Below, one piece after another: positions 44,981 through 57,723 of a stretch of DNA of 64,000 nucleotides. The DNA is from Dermatemys mawii. Taxonomy: Eukaryota > Chordata > Testudines > Dermatemydidae. Made by a program: the position numbers and the translations under genes. The notes beneath the pieces were generated by a model. It saw nothing but the letters and a program-made list of their open reading frames with translations. It ran no database searches and was not told where the DNA came from. Location: assembly GCA_007922305.1 (NCBI GenBank), contig ML677365.1, positions 14,624,506 through 14,688,505 of the forward strand, read 5' to 3'. Numbering within the stretch: position 1 is the stretch's first letter; every line of letters begins with the position of its first letter.

Positions 44981-45150
44981 GTGTCTCATCCATGACCTAT
45001 TTGAAGCCTGACTTCACTGCAAATCCAGAGAAATCCATCACTTCATCAAATACTAGTCTGATTTGGGAGAAACAGTCCAATCTTCCCAAAGATGTGGGAA
45101 GTGAGTCCCAAATAATTAATAATTTGCTTCTGTTTGGTATTCATTGTTGA
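44981..45150 (+). CDS. RGS22: RGS22 coding exon 14 of window (probable last exon)
   Basis: Completes the split glycine and reads GVSSMTYLKPDFTANPEKSI, then TSSNTSLIWEKQSNLPKDVG. Two endings are possible. Read-through adds SESQIINNLLLFGIHC and stops at TGA 45148-45150, with AATAAA at 45232-45237 about 80 bases on. Alternatively the sequence splices at 45100 (GAA|GTGAGT, a good donor) to a further exon, for instance 53389-53429. SSMTYLK weakly resembles the tail of human RGS22 (SSTMSLKK, by memory). The tail is poorly conserved, so comparison cannot decide. Confidence 0.7.
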
Positions 45151-45231
45151 ATTACATCCTTGGATTCTGAAATTCTCAGATTATGACTCAGGGCCAGCTA
45201 GAGACTAACTCTGCCACTGCAGCTGAAACTG

Positions 45232-45237
45232 AATAAA
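45232..45237 (+). promoter_or_regulatory. Candidate polyadenylation signal AATAAA after the RGS22 read-through stop
   Basis: AATAAA (in ctgaataaaaag) lies 82 bases after the TGA at 45148-45150, a spacing that would give a short 3' UTR. It fits the read-through ending of RGS22. Such hexamers occur by chance often in AT-rich DNA, so this is only a candidate. Confidence 0.35.
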
Positions 45238-45433
45238 AAGGGTAGAGGAGAGAGAATGAAAGAGATGTCAAGGGAAAAAACAGATTTTGCTACAATTTGA
45301 ATCCCCAAGTTTAGAGTCCCCAGGGTTCCTTCGTGCTAGGCTCAACCTACTGTGCCTCTCTTGAATTTTTTTTAAATTCATGCAGTGTAGAATTACTGTA
45401 ATGTCTATGGAAACATGCCTCCATTCCCTCTCA

Positions 45434-45726
45434 GGCCTTGTCTACACTACGGGGGGAGATCAATCTAAGTTAGGCAACTTCAGCTACATGAATAATGTAG
45501 CTGAAGTCGATGTACTTAAATCTACTTACAGCGGGGTCCACACTAGGCTATGTTGACACCAGACACTCTCCCATCGATTCCCCTTGCACTTCTCATTAAG
45601 TTGAAATACAGGAGGCGACAGGAGAGCAATCTGCAGTCATTTTAGCGGGTCTTCACTAGACCTGTTAAATAGACCGACTATGCATCGATTGCTGCACATC
45701 AGTCTCCGATAAGTGTAAACAAGCCC
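45434..45726. mobile_element. Harbinger-like MITE (293 bp)
   Basis: The inverted ends ggccttgtctacact and agtgtaaacaagccc are flanked by TCA on both sides (45431-45433 and 45727-45729). The interior has 'tcagctacatgaataatgta' followed by 'gctgaagtcgatgtactt', also seen in the copy at 59190 ('acttcagctatgtgattcac'). Confidence 0.75.
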
Positions 45727-48185
45727 TCAGTTTTCCCTTAATCTTTTATTGCTTTATTTTAATTTTCCTACTTTAGGCAACGTGGACTTGACCCTTCCCT
45801 ATTGCTGCTGCACTTTGCAGTGCCTGGATAGGCCATTCTTGAGGCAACATCTTTGTCTGTCACCAGCAGAATTGCAATATGCAACAGGCTAGGTTTTCTT
45901 CATCTCTGTTTCAATTTGCTTTCTTTCCCATGGGTTTTCGGCCTGCTCAACTCCTCCTCTCACAACTCTGTCCTCCTTTATGCTCTTTAAATCATTCCCA
46001 CACCTTTGGTTCCTCATTATCAGTCCGCTTTCCTCTCTTCCTCTCATCCCATCCCATTTCCTTGCTAACTTCCATTGCCCCACCAACTTCCTTAGTACTC
46101 CATCTCCTTTTTCGTCCCTTCCTTTTCCCCACAAACAACCCAGGGTTTTGGCTGCCTTAGAATGGCCATGAGACTTTGACTGTGATGTGTTTGCCTGCTC
46201 TTGTGACTCTGCCTGTGATGCAGGAACGCAGCTCACTCTTTGCTCTGCTCCTCTCCTTGTATTACCAAAGAGCAGCACAACTCATTACTGCCTAGATATG
46301 AACTAAAGCCTCTTGCTATCCTGGTGATTACAAGTTCCTTCCCTTTCCCACGGCTGCCGCTTTGTTAATGGTATTCTGTTACACTTTGCAGGAGGATTTA
46401 AAACCTAAGTGAAGAACAGAACACACAGATAATGAATTATGGCGGCCTTTGGAGGAGCTAGCAGTCAAAATAAATAATGTGTGGTTTGGTTTGCACTCAT
46501 CTTTTCAGAGCACAGATAATCAGTTGGGATATTATAAGAGCCAACAGATGCTAGAATCAAAATAACAGAGGAAAGTCCTCCAACATACTCAATGGCAATA
46601 TAATGTTGTTCTTATTTACACTGGGTGGTGCCTAAAGGCTGCAATCAGGATTAGGTACAATCACACACATAAACACACAGGTAGATATGGGGTTCCTGCC
46701 CCAACGATCTTACAGTTGGATTCAGCTTCTTCAGAGCCTGAGCGAGTGAATAAGTGCTACACTGTCTTAAATACAGCACAATGCATTTGCTAAAGGATCC
46801 CCTGCCTTTGATTCTGTAACTGTCACGCAGCATGGCTTTGTGCACTATACCTCTGATTCTGCCTTTACATACTTGTATGCAAATTTCATTAACTGACAGT
46901 GATTCATGAGATTTCAGAGCTGTCAAAACCAAACCCTAGCGCTGTTGTTCAGTCAATATGATTCGAAGCCAGAAAGTTAGTGGCTTCTGCTGTACATGGG
47001 CATAACCCAGGTATGGGAAAGGAAATTCACTGAGTTCCAGTTTGTGGCAATTGCTAGGAATTATAGCAATTATAGGATGGGGTTTTTCTCTCCCCATGTC
47101 CAGTGGAAGAAGGCAAGGATACATGTGAATCTCAGGGATCTGCCAAAGACCAGGCTATCCCCTGTAACTCCAGTATAGCCAGCCTACCAAGAACATCCTT
47201 GCCCTCTGCTGTTCCTAGAGCCCCTCCCCATAAAGGATTTGTTCCACAGCACAGAGTAGGCTGTGGGAAATTAATGCAGTGTGTGGGCTGTGGGGGGAGT
47301 CTGGTGGAGTTCAGCCAGTCCCTTTTTCTTTCTTGAGCTCAGGGAGCTGGAACCATATGGAGCTCCTATGGAAGGGCTTCTGCAGGGTTGAGACCAAAGA
47401 GGGAACAACCTCACTTTCATGGGTTCAGGTCCACTTGTCACATATACACAGTTCAAATAGACTTTTGGTTCTATTATTTCTGCATTTGTATGCCTGAACA
47501 GCACGCACTGCAGCTAGTAGAGCACATGCAGCCTGTGGCCTGCTTCTCATTAATGTGAAAGGCAAAGGAGAGTTGTGCCATGCCACCAAGGCAGTGGCAT
47601 GTCTTAGTCTAAAAGTCAGGAGTGGTTCTATCTGTGTCCTGGGAAGTGTGTGGCATGGTATGAAATGCTGCAGACTGATGGTCTGTTTCTCATTTGTTGT
47701 ATTCTCGCCTACATGGTATTTTGAAACAGTTAAATAGCATGAAGACAATGTTTATCTTTCATTAGTAGCTTTTTACTTGAGTCATACTTGGATTACTTAT
47801 TAAATGAAGCCTATTATCCAGATATATGTCACAGATGATAAAACTCCACATGAATGTATTCCAGCCTTGCAATATTGTCACAAACATTTACCAGCCCACG
47901 CACAAAAGCTACTCTCCCACCCATTATCACAGTAACAGTGATGAAAAAATTACCTTACTTGCCTATTTAAAAAAAATATTTTTCTCAGTGAGTGATTAGA
48001 ATTTTGTAAGGCTGGTACAATCTATTCATTGCTTTTTGAACCCAAAGGTCCCCCAGAGAGCATCACACAGCAACCACTCGATGTCTGACCTGTTAGTTGT
48101 CATCCTTAAAAGAAACCTGCACAACACTTACAAATGATGAGCCTGGTTAAATTCATAATTCTGCTAGAATTCTGCAGTCTGTTCC
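45727..48185. other. Region downstream of RGS22, no feature recognised
   Basis: Contains pyrimidine-rich DNA (45885-46140), which produces shadow ORFs on both strands, and moderately GC-rich DNA near 47100-47420. I recognise no exon, repeat family or RNA gene. Confidence 0.5.
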
Positions 48186-48325
48186 ACCTTGCATTTAGCT
48201 GGGACACTTGGAATACCTTTCCCAGACCTGAAGAAGAGCTCTGTGCGGCTCAAAAGTGTGTCTCTTTCAACAACAAAAAATGGTCCTATAAAAGATATTA
48301 CCTCACCCACCTTGTCCCTCTGATG
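48185..48325 (-). repeat. SINE-like repeat fragment
   Basis: 'gacctgaagaagagctctgt', 'tcctataaaagatattacct' and 'cacccaccttgtccctctga' are phrases that I recall from one of the most abundant turtle SINE-like repeats. Confidence 0.55.
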
Positions 48326-48389
48326 TTCCTTAGACAATTTCACATTTGAATTTCTATGTTATATAAAAAAATCACATTTAGCTGTAGTA

Positions 48390-49110
48390 GGATGAGGCCC
48401 TGAAACATGAACCCTTGTATCAGTGTCCCAGCCTGAGGCCTGAGCTAAAGTAACGGTCAAGACTTTGCTAACATAAAGCAAAGTTAAGCTGTGAGCTAGA
48501 GGCAGGCCCTGCTCACAGAAGCTGGCAAAGAAAAGGCTGCTGTTGCAAACCTATGCAGGTACCAGAACACTTGTACATTCCATACAGATAAGAAGGAACA
48601 GGCTGACCCATCCCAAAGACAGGGGCAAAAGGGTAATATGATGGATAGAGTTGTTTTGCTCGAACCAACATGTACAAGGTGAGAGGCGGCACCTTATTAT
48701 GTAGAGAGGATGTTCCTTGCTATGTAGAGGAGATGCACCTCAATACGTCAGGAGTGATGTGTAACTTGTTTGTACTTGTGTATAAAAATACAACCTTGGG
48801 GTGGTGTCTTTGTCCAGTGAAAGAGGGCAGTGGGAAGTCCACCACTGATTGAGCTGGTCCACCGTCAGGGAGCACAAATTCATAGTATGTCTTGTAGAGA
48901 CTCTTTACAGGTCTATAAGAAACTATCACTGTGCTTTGTTTGACAATAAACCTGGCAAGGGTGCCTTCGTACCTTACTAGAGTCTGTGGTATTTGGGGAT
49001 TCTCTTGGGGTCTGCTGGGTCAGCTATCTGTGCAGAGCTGGGGCAGCACACAGAGGGAACACGCACGCAGCCGACTGATATCATCATCGAACAAGAGCAG
49101 AGCACCACAC
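48390..49110 (+). mobile_element. Probable solo LTR of an endogenous retrovirus
   Basis: The order of signals fits an LTR: a U3-like region, a TATA box (gtataaaaatac, 48780-48791), an AATAAA (48945-48950) about 165 bases later, and a U5-like GT-rich region with 'ttactagagtctgtggtatt'. No gag, pol or env sequence is next to it, so it would be a solo LTR. The exact ends and target duplication are unresolved. Confidence 0.5.
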
Positions 49111-50559
49111 CGGTAGCTACTGACAACAGTAGCCAGTTTCCTGTTGAGTACACATCTGATGAGGCTCATGTGTTATGAAAACCACCAAATATAAGCAATA
49201 TATCATCATTTTTATACATTCATTTTAGACAGAAGGACACTGGGTTGGGTGTTAGTTTGGGGGAATGGGTGTCTGAAGGGACAGAGCTCCTTTCAGCCCC
49301 AGGTTACTGGCTCTAATCTTACCCAAATTACCATCTGGACTGAAATTTACCATCTAATGGCTGTTTGGTAATGTATCTGAAAAGTATTGGTAGCTTTAGT
49401 CAATCAACTAATGTCAGGTATGGCAATTACCAGTCTCAGCAGAGAGGCTGAGGATTAAATAGGTATAGAGATTAAATTATCTTCTTACCTAAAAAAATGG
49501 GATTACAGTCTAGATCATTCTACAAATGGAAATGTCAGCACTGCCTTTGACTTTCCCTGTTCTATGGATAAATCAGCGCTAGGGCTGTCCATTAGTACTT
49601 TTCTTCAGCACTAAATGCAGTAAATATTTTTTTAATAAGTAAAAAAGTTACATTGTATATGTCTAAGATCCTTCCCTTTTGTCAAACCACACTTCATTTC
49701 CATTAGCTTCAACCATGGATGCCTTGGCTTTGATCAGTTTTGGCTTTTAGAAGACTGTAGGGTTCTATCAGAATAACAGTTTTTTATGGAGTTTGTTGCT
49801 ACAGCTTGAGGGAAAAACTCCCATTATTTGGGAAGATGCTATATCAGAAACCATTCTAACCTTATTGATGATTTATCTGCTCTAGAGGTGATCAAAACAC
49901 AGCATCTAATTACACTTATTTGAACATATACTTTTCTTGTTTAGTGCCATGGGACACTATATTTAGGCTTAGCAGAATTTGATTTTTATTTTCTATCATT
50001 TTTAAGAATAATATCAATAAGCATTTTTGGCAATGTTTATCAATGTTTTCACAGCTGTGGCAAATTTCGGGGTGGGTGGGTCAGGCAATTATTATTTAAT
50101 GGCAGTAGACACAAATTCAAAAACTTTAGGCTTCAGACACAAATTATAAACATCACATGCCAAAATATTCAAAGTAAATATCCTTAAATCAAACTCTAAT
50201 AAGTTCTCAAGCAGCATTTTTCTGTGTCTCGCTGTAAATTTCAATTATTATTGATGGATATCTGTTTTCATACATTTGTGCGTGTAATCGATGTTCACTG
50301 ACATTTACCAATAAAAAATTAATCCTTCCAAGCCTAAATATATTGAAACTGTTTGGAATGTTCTTAATTGATGTTTTGAATATATCGGTATTTATACTAA
50401 GTACCTTTACCATATTATTTCACATTTCTCCAATCAAATCTGGCATTATTTATTAAAATCATTTGTCTAGAGTGGACAGTTTATTTTCAAAAGTCCAGCC
50501 ATGAAGTTATTCATTCAAAACTCCCCTTGATTTCAAAAGAAGTTTTGACTGAATAAGGA
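49111..50559. other. Intergenic AT-rich DNA, nothing recognised
   Basis: No exon-like or repeat-like sequence that I can name. Confidence 0.5.
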
Positions 50560-51140
50560 CTTTAGAACTGTGGCACCAGAATGGAGGGTGGGGTAAGACC
50601 CTCCCACTTTTGAAAGTGGATGGGCCTGGCCTGTCCACTTTTGCCATGGGCCTGGCCTCTGCCCCTCCTTCTCCCTTTGAGACCCTTCTGGTTCCTGGCC
50701 AGACCAGAAGCTGAAGCCTGGGGAGCCTGGGCTGCTGTGGGGAGCTGTGGACCCTCCATCTGTCTGGGGTGAGGTGAGCCCAAGAGCAGCCCCTGGTCCA
50801 CATCCCCATGTCCTGGGCCTCCCACCCAGGGCAGATATCGGGCCTACGGCTCCCGATAGCTGCCTGGGTAGTTCTTAACACGGCTTGGTTGCATATCTTT
50901 GGCCCCTGAGGCCCTGCCCCCAGTCCAGGCAAGAAGCCAGAGCTGGAGCCGAGTCGCAGTAACAGCCGCGCAGGCAGCTATGGATAGCTGTGGACTCTCC
51001 ACCTGCCCAGGATTCCAGGCCTCGCTCCAGCTTGACCGGAAGCGGGGGTCAGAGAGAAGAGGAGGTGGGAGTGGGGCCACAGAGTGGGTGCAGCCTCAAT
51101 CCCCCTCCCCTACACTTTTAGGAAGAATCCGTCGCCCCTG
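50560..51140. mobile_element. Possible DNA transposon, GC-rich
   Basis: The left side 'ctcccacttttgaaagtgga' and right side 'ccctacacttttaggaagaa', then 'gtcgcccctgcg', suggest weak inverted ends of a turtle hAT-like family. The interior is GC-rich amid AT-rich flanks. No target duplication found. Confidence 0.35.
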
Positions 51141-51605
51141 CGTTATACATATCTCTCAGACTACAACAGAAAAGACTCTGTGTTTCTAAAGCTAAACAGT
51201 CTCTTTATTAAAAGGATTATTTACAGAATTTACAGAGATGTCATAACTGCAGCTAGCATTCCAGCCATGTGCACAAAGACTGACTTCCTGTTGCTTCACC
51301 TAAACTCTTCCCTCCAGCAACCCATGCTCCTCTCTACAAGTTCCATGCAAATTGCTACAGCTGAAATATGTAGGCCTTGATTGTGATGTTAAGGAATAGA
51401 TCCATATTATATCCCTGATACGCAGGCAGGGTTGAGAGCTGCACCACCGTTTAAAAGAGAGCAGAATGATCTTTCTAGTGTATCCAGCCAGTGATGCTGG
51501 CCATTGCCTTTTCTACATTCTGATCCCTTTGGGGGTGGTCATCATTCATGGATGAAACATGCCTACTGATAATGCGGGGGCATAACCCCAGAACAATTAG
51601 AGTAG

Positions 51606-52100
51606 GGGTGGGCAAACTACGGCCCTGGGGCTGCATCTGGCCCTCTAGATGTTTTAATCAGGCCCTCGAACTCTCACCAGGCAGCAGGATCCAGGGCTTG
51701 CCCCACTCCGGCACTCCAGCCGGGCAGCGGGGTGGGGGGCTTGCCCCATTCCACACAGCTCCCAGAATCAGTGGCATGTCTCCCCTATGCCTCCTACCTG
51801 TAGGGGCTGCCAGGGGGCTCCACACATTGCCTCTGCCCTCAGATACTGCCCCCACAGCTCCCATTGGCCAGAAACTGCAGCCAATGGGAGCTGCAGGGGC
51901 AGCATCTGTGGACAGGGGCAGGGATAGTGCAATGTGCAGAATTGCCTGACTGTGCCTCCATGTACGAGCTGGAGCGGGGACATGCCGCTGCTTCTGGGAA
52001 CTGTTTGGCCAGTTCTGGGAACTGCTGGCATCTGGTGGCCAGGCTTGAGAGGCTACTAGCTGGGAGTAGTCTTATAGTCCCTGTGCTGGGGAGTGTGTTG
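51606..52100 (+). mobile_element. hAT element, 5' end present, 3' end lost
   Basis: Begins ggggtgggcaaactacggcc, the same terminus type as the hAT at 24334. The interior has 'cagctcccattggccagaaa' and 'ctgcagccaatgggagctgc' (a hairpin at about 51858-51895). I do not see the matching right terminus. The right boundary is approximate. Confidence 0.6.
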
Positions 52101-54280
52101 TTCTTATTAAGGCTTGGAGCACTTGTATTAAACTATCAAATTTTGAAACCAGAAGCTAGTGTTGACTACAGCCCTCAGCTTCCTGCAGTCCAGAACTCTG
52201 CCTGCCAAAATGGAGGATGTCAGCCACAAATCCTCATCCTTATACAACCAAAACAGCTAGTGCACACAGGGATGCAAGGCAAGAGAAAGGCTCTTGGTGC
52301 CCTCCCCACTTGCAAACTTTAGAAGGACAGACACAATCTAACCCTTTGTTTTTATTCAAACTGTTGATTGCAATGGATGTTTTGCTTGGGTAAAAATTGA
52401 TTGAAACCAGAGTAAGTGCTTCAAGGTTTCACCCCGTAATTAATAAAACTCCTGAAATAACATTTGTATCCAATTTTAAATAATGTGACATAATTCAGCC
52501 CTGCTATAAATATATAGAAGCCAGTGGAGTTACAGTCAAGATGCTCTTGACTAAGGGGTTTAAAATTGCTCTGCTCTATAGTTCATTGGTCAATATTTTT
52601 TTCACGTTTTGATTATAGTGTTTTCAATTAACAATTGTAAATCATTTCAGAATATAGCTATGAAAAGTTAATTAGCGCTTTTAAATTTTGTGATCAAAAT
52701 ATTTGCAGACTATTGGTGGTTCTGGTAGGTTCTGTAAATATATTTAGAGATTGGTCTGCACCAAAATTCCAGATCTGTGTCTGGATTTGGCTCTGAGATC
52801 ACCATTCACACCTATCTCTAATGACTTGATTCAGAACACTCCCAGGATCAGGAAAATTCACTATTCTGGTCTGTATTTTGAACCCTATGTACAAGGCTGT
52901 TTGAATGTGCAGTATTAGAACAGACTCATACCTAATATTTTAAGTTTGTAGTCCCCAAACTAGAAACCAGACAGAACTGATTTTTCCTTCAATATGAAGA
53001 CAAATTTTGCAACAAAATTCCATCACTGAATTAGACTGATATGAAAATATACATTTTTCCACCTCCAAACATATGTACTCATACTTTGTAATTTGCACTG
53101 GCAATATATTAATGTAGCTAGAAAACAAATACACAATACACTGAATTACTTTAGTGCCAAATAATAATTTTCCATACTGCCTGGATATTAGAGAAGGATA
53201 GGAATATACAGAGGTCTGTTGGGCTTGCCAGAACATGATATGCATATTCTAGGTATAAATATGAAGTCTTGTTTTTATTTTAAATAATCAGTTAGCCAAG
53301 GTTTTTAACCTCTGTAATGCACACACTTCTATGTTGGATTTGCTACTATTTTTCTACTATTGAATAAAAAATGTTTATTTTTTTATAGAAACTAAAAATG
53401 TTGATGCGGTTGCTTGTTCCACATATTAATTAAATATGTTTAAAAGATGTAGTTATTTAGTATTCTGATGAACTATATGTACTCATTTTAACTTTTCATT
53501 TCTGAAACGTCAAAAGAAAACAGGAATGTACTAAGAGTGTTACTTTTTTAATCTGGGATATTTATTTTCTCTCTTAAAACTATTTTGAACCTGATACCTT
53601 TGTACAATATGTGTTTGAAGGCCTTTTGTTAACAAGATTTTTTTAAAAGGAATTATCACTGCTCAGAAAAGGATTCTTGAACAAAGAAAAGTGCTCTTGT
53701 CCTCAGCAAGGAAGTTCAATGAAACAGACAATAGCACAAACAAGTAAAAAAAACTACCTTTGTCAGACTTCAGGAATGCACCAGCACACAATGGCTTATA
53801 CATAACACAGTAGCTGTCAAGGCAAGCAAATAAAGAGATTTAATTGCAGATATATAAACAACTCTAGTCCGAAATACACAAAGCTAAGTAAGTGCATATA
53901 TTAAACAATTAGCTTTCCAACCATTGTTCAGTCTTCATTAGTACTCTTTACCCGTATGCATTCTTCCCGCCCTCCATATTGTGGTCAAGTATTAAGGGAT
54001 CCCTCTTGTAAACAAAAGATCCTGGTGGGCTTGAATACCATTCATGCGTGAACCAAGCAGATTGTGAAACAAACCTGGCACATTTCTATGAGAATTTAGA
54101 ACTTTGCCACTTGGGAAATATATTCAAATTTAAAACCTATGAAACATTAAATTGTCTTGTTCTGTGAACTATTTCAATGTTGCAATCAACAGGGGTTTAA
54201 GTTCCGTATACATCACCTTCCTAATCATTTTTCAGCCATTTTCTTCCAAATCATGTTTAAACTAGGGTATCTGTTTAAAG
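52101..54280. other. AT-rich DNA, mostly featureless
   Basis: The only item of note is the possible terminal exon at 53389-53429. An AATAAA is present at 53829-53834. I see nothing else. Confidence 0.5.
53389..53429 (+). CDS. RGS22: Possible alternative terminal exon of RGS22
   Basis: A strong T-rich tract ending tttttttatag is followed by aaactaaaaatg. If joined to the donor at 45100 (phase 1), the frame reads K-TKNVDAVACSTY and stops at TAA 53427-53429. An AATAAA lies at 53829-53834. The peptide has no similarity that I recall to known RGS22 tails, and the implied intron would be 8.3 kb. Offered as an alternative to the read-through end at 45150, not as a firm exon. Confidence 0.25.
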
Positions 54281-54703
54281 TAGAGGTCCCCAAACTGTGG
54301 GATGAGCCCCTCTTGGGGAGACAAGGGGAAAGTTGAGGGGGACATGGTGAGATCTGGGCCAGTCCTTTTAGGGGGCAGGGAGGGAGTGCTATCCAGCCCT
54401 GTTCCAGCCACGGCCATGGCTCCCAACCATGTCCCCTCCCACGCTAACCCCCTCGCCCTCCACGTCCAGCCTCAGCCCCCAGCTGCAGCTCTGCTACTGC
54501 CGCCAGCCTCCACCCCCAGCCATTGCTCTATTCCCCACCCCAACCCCAGATGCGCCCATTACTGTGGCCTCAGCCTTGGCTCTCTCACTCCTGCCCATGC
54601 TTCCCTCCCAGCTGTGGCTCCACTCCTGACCGCAGCTCCCAGGAGAGTGGGAATGGACTGGGGTAAGGGGGGGCCTGACTGTGAAAAGTTTGGGGAACCA
54701 CTG
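54281..54703. mobile_element. Non-autonomous hAT (423 bp)
   Basis: The ends tagaggtccccaaactgtgg and aagtttggggaaccactg are inverted repeats. The flanking 8-mers gtttaaag (54273-54280) and ggttaaag (54704-54711) differ at one base. GC-rich and proline-codon-rich by composition only. Confidence 0.8.
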
Positions 54704-54989
54704 GGTTAAAGTGTTTGGTTCTTTACCCATTTGCATCTCGGAGGATGCAGATATAATACTGCCTTGGTCCAGAGTTATTCCTCCTTTTACTGCTTGGTAC
54801 TCATGAATCACCATCTGGGGAAAGAAAATGCATCCCTTCTTAAGGTGTGTTTGCCTTGTGAAACAGCTACAAGAGAAGAGTGACTTTCTATTCTTTCCTC
54901 CCAAAGTAGGCACTGTTGCAGGAGCAACAGTGATCTGTATCCTATGTATATCTGTATGCTCAAAAATCTGTTACACTTCCCTCCCCGCC

Positions 54990-55585
54990 CCCTTGTCTCC
55001 TCTCCCGCTTCGAATACCTGTGAAATGGCTTTTCCCCACCCCTCCCTCCTGGAGTGCTTGTGAGATGAATGGACTGTTTTATAAGCTAGAAGACAGAAGA
55101 GCTCCAAAGGTAGACAAGGTGTCTGGGACTCTGATTGGGCAGCAATCACATACCCAAAGCATGGACCCTGCCTGAGGTGGAGTGTGACCAGCCAGATGCA
55201 GTGAAGTCATCTCTAGTTGCAGGCCTGGAGCTGGTCCTTAAAAGGGGAAGGTGCCACGTGCTCTCGCTCTCAGCTTGTACCTCCCAAGAAGGCCCTTCGC
55301 CCAGACCAATAGAGTTGCATTCCATCTGCCTTGGGAAGATTTACCCTCATCACACCATCCATTGCTGCGCTGTGGTACACTTACCCTGAAAGATCCTGAC
55401 ATCTCCAGTGCCGTGCCTGTCCTGGGAGCGTGAGTATGCAAGTGTGAGTGTGACCTGATCCCCACTCCTCTTGCCCCCGCTTCTTAGGCACTTAGATATC
55501 AATGTAATAAATGTGCTGCTTTCTGCCAAACTCTGGTGGGTCATTAATCCTCCCTAAGCTTAGTAGCTGGCCCACATTTGGGGTA
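54990..55585 (+). mobile_element. Possible LTR
   Basis: Candidate TATA sequences (ttttataagc near 55077; ccttaaaagg near 55235) are followed by AATAAA (55506-55511) and a GT-rich tail ending 'ggggtaaca'. The arrangement is like an LTR, but no paired ends or internal viral sequence was found. Confidence 0.35.
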
Positions 55586-57720
55586 ACAGGTACTAAGGTT
55601 TTACTGAGTAGCAATTAACAGCAGATGGCTAGTGCTGGCCAGAGACTGTCAGACTAATCAGTTACTGTTTCCAGGCTGAAGAAATAATAACTAAAGTTTC
55701 ACATAAAAAATAAGTATCTCCCAGTAATGGTATTTGTGTTTAGGCCATTCCTGGGCCCTCTTAATGCCCAGCTGCCTGATCTGGCAAGTGCTGAGCAACC
55801 TCAGTTCTCACTGACTTCACTGGTGTCTTAGTTGATGCCTAGCATCTGGCAGTAGTAGGTCCTAAGAAAGCTACCCATAGGGCCAGAGCAATGTAAGTCA
55901 GCTGGCTCTTCCATTATTTAATCATCATCCAAGTATTGAAATGCCAGAACAGCATTAGATCCGGTGCCACCTCACCTCTACCGCTGAGGTCAACAGAAAA
56001 AAAGCAAAGGAAAACCACCAATACAGAGAGCTAAAGAAGTATCTGGGTTTCCAAGTTCCTGAGATATACAGCTTCCTCTGAATTCAAACACTCATCTTCT
56101 GTTAAAGTACGATTTGGAGCATGACACTGCACTCAAAACTTCCCCTAAAGCCAATTATTCAAATCTAACTTAATGAAGACCACAGCTTTGTTGGCTGAGC
56201 GGTCACTGGTAACCATCAACAAACCGATTCATCTACAAGTGGGCCCAAAGTTACAAAAGCTGTTTCTGAGTTCTTGTTTGTACCCTTCATCACAAGATTA
56301 CACCAAAATTAAAGCATGCAGTACTTGAACTGACTTCAAAGGCTGAGCTTGCACTTCTAGCTAGCTAAGCCTTTTACTGGTTTATGTTTTCCATTTGGCT
56401 TCATCACCCTGTTCTTTGCTGATGCCTTTCTAGAATTTCATTTACAAATATTATAGCTCTGGTTGGTGAGACATGCTAATTAATACCATGGTGGAGGCTA
56501 TGGCTTGTAGCAATCTCATGCCTCCTGCTTGGAAAAATGCTGCAATTTTTCCACCCATATACATATTGCACCAGACTGAACATGGCCAAAAGTGTCTTAA
56601 GAAAATGTACTCTAAACTCATTTAATCAAAATACATTTAGCCAGGATTGTTTATACTGTTATCTATTGCCAGTTCTGTTAATCACAAAGCTCAAACATTT
56701 CAGTGCGGTCGAAACATGAGATCCACAATTTCCTAATTAGATTCTTTTCAAACACAACAATAAAGTAAAACCAGGCCATTTTATGATTTTTAAAAAAAGG
56801 TTGAATGCCTTCAATAGTTTAGCTAAAAAATAAAAATAGATAATTCTGTGATTTTCTGAAAGCCCATCTTATTATCTTGTCTAATCTTTCAAACTTGGGA
56901 CCGTATCCTGACATTGATTGTAGCTTAATTAGGAATCTTGCCTGCAGAATGACGGCGGCAAGTAACTTGAATTACTAACTAGTAGGATGACAAACCTTGT
57001 TAACGTCATGATCATAAATAAAATCAGTTCTATTTATAAAATCCTGAACATCAAATGACAAAAAGAGAAATACTTGTGGCACCTTAGAGACTAAACATCA
57101 AATGACATTACTGGCATAGGCTTAGCAGTTGAGCATGGTGCTTTTTTAAGTTGATGATCCCTCAGACATTGTAAATGAGTCCTTATCATTCAGAGACCTT
57201 AGTTTTGTTATTATGTGTATTGCAGTAGTGTCAGAGGTCCCTGCATTGGGCCCCTGATTGTGTTAGGTGCTGTACCAGAAAGAGGCAGAGATGGCCCCTG
57301 TTCTCAAAGAGCTAACATTCTAAGATGCCAAGCAGCGTACACCGAGTAAAGGAGATGGATACAATCAAAATACGCAACATTTATACACAAATTATTTACT
57401 TTTATGTTAGTTTAAAATTATGAACATAAACACCTCAGCTGTACCCATCTGTTCCTTAGCCTAAACCTTTTTGTAGGTATCCTGGCAAAAGCAGGGCTTG
57501 GGCAGAGGGAAATGGTCTTACAACTCAGTTTGAGACCAGGACCATGGAAGAATGCTTTTGTTAGAAAAGCGTTGCCTTGCAAGCGGCAAGGATTACAGAC
57601 CCATGAAGAAATGCAAAGTGGTTTCAATGAGATAATAATACTTTAACTGTGCTGTCATTCTTATACTACAAACAATATCCCAGACAGAATATTTTAATTA
57701 GTCTGATATGTGCTGTGTGG
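55586..57720. other. Intergenic AT-rich DNA with one short SINE-like fragment
   Basis: At 57058-57094 'gaaatacttgtggcacctta' followed by 'gagactaaa' resembles an abundant turtle SINE-like repeat. Near 57240-57340 'gtgttaggtgctgtaccaga' and 'caaagagctaacattctaag' look like an old dispersed repeat that I cannot name. Otherwise nothing. Confidence 0.5.
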
Positions 57721-57723
57721 TGT

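Larger units (their letters stand above)
792..45150 (+). other. RGS22: RGS22 gene, 3' portion (14 coding exons and their introns)
   Basis: Fourteen exons on the plus strand join in one open frame of about 640 codons. The product closely resembles the C-terminal part of vertebrate RGS22 (about 1260 residues in human, from memory), so roughly half the protein is here and the 5' exons lie upstream of base 1. Three RGS-type helical regions are encoded: exons at 792-15543, 19393-26212 and 31368-38117. From the literature, RGS22 is a large, mainly testis-expressed RGS protein reported to bind G-alpha 12/13 and 11; RGS domains speed GTP hydrolysis on G-alpha subunits. Gene identity rests on several long, distinctive exon matches with conserved junctions; biochemical activity is inferred. 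No frameshift or internal stop was seen in any exon, so the gene looks intact. Confidence 0.93.

Noticed and set aside
45101..45147. Treating the extra 16 codons after 45100 as certain coding sequence
   Set aside because: They follow a good donor and look like intron in composition. Kept only as one of two possible ends.
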